From Culex pipiens pallens (lineage: Eukaryota > Arthropoda > Insecta > Diptera > Culicidae): a DNA stretch of 64,000 nucleotides. The translations under genes were made by a program, and so were the position numbers. Below the pieces are notes generated by a model, which saw nothing but the letters and a program-made list of their open reading frames with translations, searched no databases and was not told the origin of the DNA. Where the stretch lies: contig NC_068938.1 in NCBI RefSeq assembly GCF_016801865.2, positions 199,681,077 to 199,745,076 on the forward strand, written 5' to 3'. This document shows positions 57,210-64,000 of the stretch, piece after piece. How positions within the stretch are numbered: the stretch's first letter is position 1; the number at the start of each line of letters is the position of its first letter.

Positions 57210-57850
57210 AGGTTAGGATGAACGGATCCGACCGACGCTCGATCAATTCCAAAGGTGGAATGAACGGCAGGTCGACGAACTCCGAAACGGCGAATTCCAG
57301 CATCTCACAGCAGTTGCAGGAGATTTACGCAAAGCTGCAAAAGCTGGACGACCTGTAAAAGCTAAGCAAGGACCTCCTTGGGAAGCTGCTGCAGCTTGCG
57401 CATCGGATCGACGTCGTCTCCGCTGAAAACCTGCTGAAATGGGGAATCTAGGAACTGCGGCAAGATCGGTTGCACGAGGAAGTCCTTATCAAGGGAAAAA
57501 TGTTGGAACGTCCGAATCAACACCTGGAGGTGTTCCGTGGTGTCTGCGGGCGCGCTGGGTTCAACGCGCCGGACGACGTGAAAGAGGTGCGCCTTCAAGA
57601 ACAACAAACGTACTCACGCCGTGCTGGTGAAGTTCTGGAGGGTCGAGGACAAAGGTCGGTTCATTCGGTGCATCCTCAAGAACCCATTGCGCCATGAGAC
57701 GGACCAGACGGAATCGGTTGGAAATAAACTGTTGTTGAATGAACTTCACGTGACCTCCACCACATTCCGGACGAGAGTGTTAGCGGAAACAAACTTGAAA
57801 GCGGAATTGAAGCCACCTCACTGGAACATCCTGAAGTTGCGATCCTGAGC
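57210..57850 (+). pseudogene. Broken FP/ORF1-like coiled-coil protein
   Basis: A Ser/Asn-rich start (from 57218) leads into a coiled-coil-like stretch (QQLQEIYAKLQKLDDL). The frame then has TAA at 57356-57358 and TAG at 57449-57451, and shifts near 57595. Continuing across these breaks, HEEVLIKG, GFNAPDDVKEVRL, VLVKFWRVEDKGRFI and NKLLLNELHV appear in the order seen in FP-type domains of insect retroelement ORF1 and related transposon proteins. At least two stops and one frameshift make it non-functional. The assignment rests on motif order recalled from the family. Confidence 0.5.
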
Positions 57851-58389
57851 TAGTGTTCAACTTTGCCAATGTCTACTTCTAGAAAAAAAAGTTGTATGCG
57901 TACTTGATTGCTCAGTCGCTGCAATTGATTGCACGAGTCGGAAGTCTACCCTGCAACTGTTCTACCGGCTGAAACACAAATCTGTCTGCTGTGGAGGAAG
58001 CGTCTACAGCAAGAGTGTCGGTAGCGCTATGAGAGTTTTCCCAGAACGCGGTTGGATTTCTTTTGAAACAAGTTCTATTTTTAAGTATATTTATAAGTAG
58101 CATTATAGTCTCTTTTACAGTTCATGTTAATAAAGTATTCTAACTATATTTAAAACTCATCTGACTAGTAGTTTTGTTCATCTTCATAGAAACAATCATC
58201 TTTTCGTTAAATTTTTGCTCCAGCAGCATGATCCGGCTGTCCAGGATGTCCAGGTCCGGCCATCGCTGCAGCGTCCTTCGATGGGCATGTTGATTACACG
58301 TGCACCTGCAAAGAAAATAATCATTAACATAAAAAAAGTCCTGCAAAACCCCTCTCCAACATTCTTACTCTTCGTTTAGATAAGCGTTA

Positions 58390-59280
58390 CAAACGGTACT
58401 CTTCGTTGTCGGCGATCGTCGTCGTCGTCGTCAGCTAGAGCAGAGCGAGACCGAACGCTTCCATTGCTATCGATTCCTCACCGGACGTTTCCGCGGCCAA
58501 CACGCAAAGAGCGTCGTGCAGCGAACAATCCGCTTCGTCGGTACAGGCCTCTCCGAGGGGAACTCCGCTGAAGCGCAGTAGCGTGTCCTCGCCGATCATG
58601 ACCTGCTCGATCAGATCGCAACGACCGAGACGAAACTGGTCCGGGTTATCACCTTTTCCTTCATCTTCTCCTTCTCGGCAATCTTCGCCATCGAGTCCAT
58701 CTTGATGCTCGATCCAAAAACCTTGATTTCAATTCCCCGGATCACTTCAACCGCATCACGGCATCGACGGCCAACTTGGCAAAGTAGTTTTGCTGAGACA
58801 GAATCTTCGACCTGAGCGTCATCCAGGCAATGTTCATTAAATCCTCTAGAAACTTTTCCACCTCCTTCGAATTGTCCTGAGCCGCGGTAATCAGCGCCGA
58901 AGGTGTCGCCTTCGTGGTAGCTCTCCACCCGGCGATAATCGTCTGCGGGTGCAACTTTTGCTCGATCAACTTTTCCGCCTCTCGCAGCAACTCTGACGCC
59001 AGCACCGTCACGGAAGTCGTTCCATCGCCAACCTCGTCGCGCTTCCAGGACTTATGTCCACGAGGATCTTCGCTGCCAGACCTCAACCTGGCCGGCGCTG
59101 CGGCCATGCGCAACCAGAATCTTGTCCATTCCTTTCGGACCGAGTGTGCCCTTGACCAGATCGCCGATCACGATGGCCCCCTCAAACGAGGACAGCCGGG
59201 CGAATTCGCCCTTCTCCTCGGCAAACGTTTCGACGCTTCGCTGGAGGAGGGTCACAATCAGGGCAAAAGCTAGTGATGCA
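58390..59280 (-). pseudogene. CCT2: Broken CCT2 (TCP-1 beta chaperonin) copy
   Basis: Intact CCT2 is about 535 residues and folds actin and tubulin in the cytosolic CCT ring. Here the minus strand keeps, in order, the N-terminal EFARLSSFEGAI and GDLVKGTLGPKGMDKIL, the ATPase motif DEVGDGTTSVTVLASELL, then HPQTIIAGWRA, AKLAVDAVMRLK, an IKVFGS..KMDSMAKIA segment, EKEKMKEKV, LIEQVMIGEDTLLRFSGVPL, and SLHDALCVLAA. Large internal stretches are missing between these blocks, and the frame changes several times (for example near 59060 and 58745). It lies wholly inside the 56706-59902 element. No poly-A tail was recognised, so retrocopy versus DNA capture is undecided. Confidence 0.85.
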
Positions 59281-59919
59281 GCGTGGTGGTGCGCCTTTCA
59301 GCGGTCAGGCTGATCTACATCCAAGCGACTCGATTATCTGGCAACAAAAACAATAAAAATCACAACTAAAATCACTTAATCGCACTGCCAAAAAAACATT
59401 ACCCAAAAACTTTGCTCCTCCTTGAGTTTGCGCCAGGATTTTCCGCCAAAGTCCGTCTTAAGCACTTGATGTTAGAGCCGCCTATCACACACAACACACC
59501 GGGAGAAAAGTTAACTTTTCCGGTCGTCAAAATGTGCGCCGTGCTGTGAACGGTGGAGCAGGCGATCACACCGGAGCAATTTTTTCCGACCGTTGACAAA
59601 AAATCGCAATTTTTGCATTGTTTTTTTCTTTCTGTCAAAACTGCTTGAAAACAAACCAAAACAAATACCGAGTTGCCAAACATGACCAAAAACTGCTCGA
59701 CGGCAAGGTTGCAAGATAGATATCCCTGGCTCAAAAGTCGAGCAGATGCTGGTCGCTTTAACTCGCTTTAACGCGCGTTAACTTGCGATAACTTGCTTTA
59801 AGGTGGCGTTATGTGAAAACTCGGCACGATGAGTAGCGTTGATGCTTTTCGAGCTCGTTTTTGTGCGTTTTAGTGTGTTATCGCGGAGTGACGTCCCCCT
59901 CGGTGAGGAAGGCAAAACA

Positions 59920-60431
59920 TTTACAATTGTTCAAAGAGCCGATAAAAGTTCGGCACGCGTTCTCGTAAGGTGGTTAAAACACCAAGTTCTGTGCCTCCTA
60001 GATGTGCTTATAAGAACATGAAGTGCAAGTACAGAGCGTTCAAATGCATGTCTGTTTGGGAGTGTCAAAAAACAAGCGTTTAAGCAAGGTTATGTTTAAA
60101 TGAACTATATTTTAGACCTGTCTTTAGCAACTTGCTGTTGAAATTTAAATTCTTTAAATAACTGTTATTAGTGCCGGAGTTTGCAACTTGTTGCATCGGT
60201 GACATTTTGATGAGACATCATCTGGCTGCGTGCTGCGCCTGCACATGTCTCGCTAGGGTGGGAATTTGGTTAGCAACCTTGGGTTTGTGTAGAGTTTCTG
60301 GAACGACGGCGAGAAACGTCAAATAATTTCTTTGTTGATAAATAAAGCAGCAAAAATCCTCCGAGAAATTGCAACAAATTGAACTTAAATCAGTTTTTTA
60401 TCTATCGTCAAAATATAAATCCATCGTCAAA
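59920..60431. other. Intergenic and PPIL2 leader region
   Basis: Non-coding. The part just upstream of 60432 must hold the PPIL2 promoter and 5' leader. I see no TATA box; the sequence from 60240 is moderately GC-rich. Confidence 0.5.
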
Positions 60432-62120
60432 ATGGGTAAAAAGCAACATCAGAAGGACAAAATGTATGTACAAACGATTTAATCTCCTAACTTCATAACA
60501 ATCCCTCTTTTTTCCCGCAGGTACCTTACGTACACCGAGTGGTCCGAGTTTTACGGTGGCCACAAACCGGATTCGGTGGAAAATGAGCAAATCAAGTTCA
60601 AGCGGCTTCCGTTTGACCACTGTTGCCTCACGATGGTTCCGTTCGAGCACCCCTACTGCGACAAGGACGGAAACGTGTTTGAACTGGCCGCGATTATCGA
60701 CTTTATCAAGCACTTTAAGGTCAACCCGGTTACCGGAGCCCCGCTTGACGGGAAGTCGCTGATAAAGTTGAACTTTACCAAGAACCACGAGGGCCAGTAC
60801 CACTGTCCGACGTTGTTCAAGCCGTTTACGAAGAATTCCCACATTGTCGTTAACGGAAAGACGGGAAACGTGTTCTCGTACGAGGCAACGGAACAGCTGA
60901 ATGCAAAGGCCAAAAATTGGAAGGATCTGCTGGACGATACTCCGTTCACGCGGAAGGACATCATCACCATTCAGGATCCGAGCAATTTGGAAAAGTTTAA
61001 CATTTCCAATTTCCACCACATCAAAAAGAAGCTGCGCGTGGAAACGGAGGAGGAACGGGCGGAACGCAAGGACCCGCAAGGACGGCTGAAAACGATTTCA
61101 ATGGAGACGCGGGAGATTCTTACGCAGCTGGAGAAGGACTACAAAGCACCGGAGGAAAAATCCTCCGAACACAAGGTGGCGGACAAATTCAACGCGGCCC
61201 ACTATTCCACGGGGGCAGTCGCGGCCGCTTTCACGAGCACCTCGATGGTTCCGGTGCTGAATCACGAGGCTGCGATCATCGAAGAGGACGTCATTCGGTA
61301 TGAGCGAGTCAAGAAGAAGGGCTACGTGCGCTTGTTGACCAACTTTGGTGCGCTGAATTTTGAGCTGTACTGCGATCAGGTGCCGAAGACGTGCGAAAAC
61401 TTCCTGAAGCACTGTGCTTCCGGTTATTACAATGGGTGCATCTTTCATCGCTCTATTCGGAACTTTATGATCCAGGGAGGTGACCCAACCGGTGTGGGAA
61501 ACGGTGGCGCGTCCATCTGGGGAACTAAATTTGCCGACGAGATCAAGCCAAATCTGACGCACGCGGGCAGGGGAATACTTTCGATGGCCAATTCCGGACC
61601 GAATACTAACGGATCACAATTGTGAGTTTCAATGAGTTCTTACTTCTCAGACTTCTAATAACAACGGATATGTTTCAGCTTTATTACGTATCGATCCTGT
61701 CGGCACCTGGACGGAAAGCACACAATCTTTGGAAAACTCGTTGGCGGGCTGGAAGCCCTAACCGAGATGGAACATATCGAGGTGGACAACCGCGACAGGC
61801 CGATAGAAAATATTTTCATCCAGAGGGTGCAAGTTTTCGTGGATCCATTCCAAGAAGCGGACGAGCAACTAGCGAAGGCACGAACTGACGAGCTGGAGCG
61901 AGTTCAGCGAGAGGCGGAGGAGAAGCAAAAGAAAACGGCAAAGGCACAACCGCTCAAGGTATTCCGATCAGGTGTGGGCAAATATTTAGACAAGGACATC
62001 ACCAAACGGACGTCGGCAGAATCAAAGGAACCGTCCACCGGTGGGACTGACTCCACGCAGGTTAAAAAACGGAAACAGGAGGAGAAAATCAACAAATTTG
62101 GTAATTTTAGTTCGTGGTAA
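60432..62120 (+). CDS. PPIL2: PPIL2, U-box cyclophilin-type isomerase
   Basis: Three exons: 60432-60463, 60521-61621 and 61679-62120, joined by two 57-base GT..AG introns, giving 524 residues. The N-terminus MGKKQHQKDKMY is nearly that of vertebrate PPIL2. A U-box (about residues 38-100: RLPFDHC, FEHPYCDKDGNVF, NPVTGAPLDGKSLIKLNF) would bind E2 ubiquitin-conjugating enzymes. The cyclophilin domain (about 279-440) keeps FHRSIRNFMIQGGDPTG, with the catalytic Arg at 321, and ILSMANSGPNTNGSQFFI, whose last Phe pair is made by the second splice. His387 replaces the Trp121 of cyclophilin A, so cyclosporin binding should be weak. The Lys/Glu-rich tail ends FGNFSSW, the family ending. PPIL2 is a nuclear, spliceosome-associated protein in other animals. 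Its stop is 52 bp from the stop of the convergent MTRFR gene. Confidence 0.97.
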
Positions 62121-62172
62121 TTTTCAACATTCTATTTAGCAACTAAATTTTAAAACACATCTTCAAATCGTC

Positions 62173-62601
62173 TCAATCTTGCCCTCCGAACTCCCGATCC
62201 TTCCACGATCGCTTCAGCTCCTGCCGTTTCATCTTCCGGCGCGTCGTCTCCGAGTGTTTCTTTGCTTCAATTTTCTGGCGCTGCGCTTCGACGGATTGGT
62301 CTCCGTTTTCCAGCTCGTCCAGCTTTAAAATCAGCAACCGGCGGGCTTCCTCGCGATTTTTAAACAGCGATCGCGAGGAGTGACACTGAATCACTATTCC
62401 GGTCGGTTTGTGAGTCAAAACGACCTTGTTGTTGGTCTTGGCAACCGATTGGCCACCGGGGCCGCTTCCACGAACGAATGCTTCCTCGAGGTCCTCGTCA
62501 CGCAGTACCGGAACTTTCGACACATCGATGGTTGTTTTGAAGCGAGTGATGGCGAAGATTGACTGCCGGACGGAAGAAGAGATGGTTCTAAGCGAAAGCA
62601 T
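62173..62601 (-). CDS. MTRFR: MTRFR (C12orf65), mitochondrial ribosome rescue factor
   Basis: 142 residues and no intron within the frame. The N-terminus (MLSLRTISSSVRQSIFAITR) is basic, hydroxylated and free of acids, as in a mitochondrial targeting sequence. The GGQ motif that triggers peptidyl-tRNA hydrolysis is at residues 49-51 within GSGPGGQSVAKTNNKVVL, the signature of the release-factor family. The codon-recognition domains of RF1/RF2 are absent. The C-terminal 35 residues are highly basic (KIEAKKHSETTRRKMKRQE), as in factors that reach into the empty mRNA channel or bind rRNA. In animals this protein frees nascent chains from split mitoribosomes. Its ATG lies 7 bases after the stop of the LYR ORF, with no room for a separate promoter, so it is probably the second cistron of one mRNA. 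Confidence 0.95.
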   Translation of the reverse strand: MLSLRTISSSVRQSIFAITRFKTTIDVSKVPVLRDEDLEEAFVRGSGPGGQSVAKTNNKVVLTHKPTGIVIQCHSSRSLFKNREEARRLLILKLDELENGDQSVEAQRQKIEAKKHSETTRRKMKRQELKRSWKDREFGGQD

Positions 62602-62608
62602 TTTACGA

Positions 62609-62891
62609 CTAAATTACACGTGCTCGATCCAGCAGAGTTCGCCCGCGCTGGAAAAATCAAAAAGCTAATTTAAGCAACTTGCCATTTACCATTTAATACC
62701 ACGACACAACAAACCTTGTACGCGAATTCTATTTCCTTGGGGTCGATAAGGTCTCGATTGTGCGTGAATTCAGTACGGATGCGATGCCGGAAGTAGTCTT
62801 TGTCGGTCAGTTGAAGCTGGGAACCGTATCGCTGGAGATCTCGATAAAGTCGAAGAACAAGGCGCCTTGTGGTGAGTGAATGAACGGTCAT
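62609..62891 (-). CDS. LYR-motif microprotein, MIEF1-MP-like
   Basis: Two exons on the minus strand, 62891-62715 and 62647-62609, separated by a 67-base intron (donor GTTTGT after AAG, acceptor TTTTCCAG), encode 71 residues. The LYR tripeptide is at residues 15-17 (LVLRLYRDLQ), followed by TDKDYFRHRIRTEF with the conserved Phe of the family; exon 2 adds RGRTLLDRARVI. Length, spacing and the C-terminal GRTLLDRARVI pattern resemble the human MIEF1 upstream-ORF microprotein (70 residues), which binds acyl-ACP and the mitoribosome assembly intermediate. LYRM family members such as ETFRF1 are the alternative. The stop is followed after 7 bases by the MTRFR ATG, so the two appear to share one transcript. 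I chose this ATG because it precedes the LYR helix at the usual distance. Confidence 0.85.
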
Positions 62892-63255
62892 CTTGAAATC
62901 CTTGATTGTTTAAAATGTTTGTTTGTTTTATACTTTTAAATAAATTCTTCAAATTACAAACTTACATCAGCCCGATCAAAATTTGATTGTTGGCTGATAT
63001 TCAAAATGTCAACAAAGAAATGCGACGGTGCGTTTAGCAACACAAAATTTGAAACTCTACACATTTTGTTGCGCGACATTGAATTCTGTTACATTCTCAT
63101 GATACATATTACACTGAGAAAAATCCCCCCAGCATATCGAAGTGTTTCACACATGCATGATCTGGCCCTGCAGTACACAGATTGAGTGCTCTGTAAATCG
63201 CCAAAAACAAGAAATTTGAGACACCGAAAGATATTTGTTCTCCGATCATAAACAA
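62892..63255. promoter_or_regulatory. Promoter region of the LYR/MTRFR gene
   Basis: This is the only upstream sequence available to the minus-strand gene before repeats begin. No TATA box or initiator stands out. AT-rich, with no other gene. Confidence 0.35.
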
Positions 63256-63462
63256 TAGGGTCCTAATGCCCTATGAAAATATTAATGTACAACGGTAAAA
63301 AAACACGGTTGAAAATCAGTTCTTATCAAACATTATTGACAAGACATCATTTTACGATGAATCAATTCTGTTTCCTTTGGAAGGAGCTGTCAAGTAGGAC
63401 CTTTTTCTGTCAAGAAGGGCCGCGAAGTTTAATTTTCAAAATTGATATGAAAATCCATAATA
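63256..63462 (+). repeat. Interspersed repeat, inverse of 34930-36025
   Basis: This carries the same element as the interrupted one at 34930-36025, in the opposite orientation and without the inner insertion (CCCTATG, AACGGTAAAAAA, GACATCATTTTACG, GAGCTGTCAAGTAGG, CTGTCAAGAAGG). Confidence 0.6.
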
Positions 63463-63620
63463 GGGAGCGTTCTTTTATTACGTAACGCAAAACAGTTTTT
63501 AGACCCCCTCCCCCCTCGAAACAAAATTTTCATATAAATTTCAAAAATTTTGTATGGAGCGTAACCACTGCCTCCGACCCCCCCCCCCCCATCTGCGTTA
63601 CGTAATAAAAGAACGCTCCC
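63463..63620. mobile_element. Harbinger/Tourist-like MITE, copy 3
   Basis: The ends GGGAGCGTTCTTTTATTACG and its complement are the same as at 55930-56097, with C runs inside. The flanks (ATA and AGC) do not form a TWA duplication, unlike copy 2, so the flank may have been altered after insertion. Confidence 0.75.
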
Positions 63621-63744
63621 AGCTTAAACCTTTTATAGAGATATCCACATGCGAGAGTGTGTTAGTTCGTAACAAAATGACACGCATACATAGGCAAATC
63701 GAGTAGAATGATTCGTCTGTTAAAATCAGCTGTGTCCTTTGTTA

Positions 63745-63983
63745 TACCGTAAACTGGGGTGACTTTGATAGCCCGGGGTGACTTTGATAGGTTTTTCAAA
63801 TGCCCGTCAAATTATTATCTAAACATTTTTGAGAATTTTGAGTATGTAAGCATTAAGCGATAGCTTATTATCGAATATATTTGCAAAAATGAGACTGTTA
63901 CATTGGATGTATCAAAATTAGTGGCCAAATCATATTTCTATCAATGTCACCCCGGGCTATCAAAGTCACCCCAGTTTACGGTA
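63745..63983. mobile_element. 239-bp MITE with duplicated terminal motif
   Basis: The ends start TACCGTAAACTGGGG and are perfect inverted repeats over more than 40 bases. Each arm contains GGGGTGACTTTGATAG twice in tandem. The TA at both tips would fit a Tc1/mariner-type TA duplication. Non-coding. Confidence 0.75.
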
Positions 63984-64000
63984 CCACGAGCACGTGGTAA

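Larger units (their letters stand above)
56706..59902. mobile_element. 3.2-kb hAT-like element carrying gene fragments
   Basis: The left end CAAGGGGGATGACACTTCCG and the complement of the right end, CGAGGGGGACGTCACTCCG, are inverted repeats with 3 mismatches and one gap over 22 bases. The 8-bp direct repeat GTGAGGAA flanks both sides (56698-56705, 59903-59910); it fits the hAT nTnnnnAn pattern and restores the uninterrupted form of the host repeat. Subterminal words of the GCGTTAACTCGCG / ACTTGCGATAAC type cluster at both ends (about 56800-56832 and 59755-59803). Inside are a 72-base hairpin, a broken FP/ORF1-like ORF and a broken CCT2 copy. No transposase is visible, so it is non-autonomous. 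It resembles a Pack-type transposon that captured host sequence; a P-superfamily assignment (also 8-bp duplication) is the alternative. Confidence 0.75.
55437..59919 (+). repeat. Culicine interspersed repeat, copy C, interrupted
   Basis: The copy starts with CTTAATCCACCTTTAGGTGG and its far end, GGTGAGGAAGGCAAAAC, lies at 59902-59918. It is the same family as 10730-11366 and 35196-35949. Three insertions interrupt it: 55487-55709, 55930-56097 and 56706-59902. The host repeat is therefore older than all three. Confidence 0.8.

Noticed and set aside
58390..59280. Intact CCT subunit gene
   Set aside because: There are several frame changes and large missing blocks compared with the roughly 535-residue family length, and the copy lies inside a transposon.

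Overview
The window looks like nuclear DNA of a culicine mosquito, most likely Culex or a close relative. The reasons are: introns of 57-95 bases with GT..AG ends; insect-type replication-dependent histone genes with the 3' stem-loop; an AT-rich, gene-poor background; and dense MITEs, hAT-like elements and tRNA-derived SINEs. The genus is an inference; no sequence search was run.

Layout. Positions 1 to about 50,900 hold no protein-coding gene that I can support. Stretches of unique, moderately GC-rich DNA (1-4,700; 7,500-10,000; 11,700-14,600; 19,000-21,400; 22,700-26,500; 27,600-28,900; 31,400-32,500; 33,400-34,700; 36,000-38,700; 41,500-43,200) alternate with AT-rich islands built from transposon remnants. 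This is what a large intron or a regulatory intergenic region of a mosquito gene looks like, but no flanking exon is visible. Notable items are a 1-kb (AGTTTTT)n array, a 110-bp direct duplication enclosing a transcript-like segment, a 1.9-kb fold-back structure made of 153-bp tandem units, and two copies of a hAT-like element with intact 8-bp target duplications.

Positions 50,900-54,400 are gene-dense: a small membrane protein of unknown function, a divergently transcribed H2A/H2B pair and a separate H3, each histone with its own 3' stem-loop. The histone proteins, H2A and H2B above all, depart clearly from canonical insect histones, and neither H4 nor H1 is present.

Positions 55,400-59,920 are a nest of repeats. 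A culicine interspersed repeat is interrupted by two MITEs and by a 3.2-kb element (56,706-59,902) with inverted ends and an 8-bp target duplication. That element carries a broken CCT2 (TCP-1 beta) copy and a broken FP/ORF1-like coiled-coil ORF. I consider it the most novel object in the window.

Positions 60,400-62,900 hold PPIL2 (U-box cyclophilin, 3 exons) on the plus strand. Convergent to it is an apparently dicistronic minus-strand gene: a 71-residue LYR-motif protein resembling the MIEF1 microprotein, then, 7 bases after its stop, the mitochondrial release factor MTRFR (C12orf65). Both products are expected to act in mitochondria, the second on stalled mitoribosomes. The last kilobase is again MITEs.
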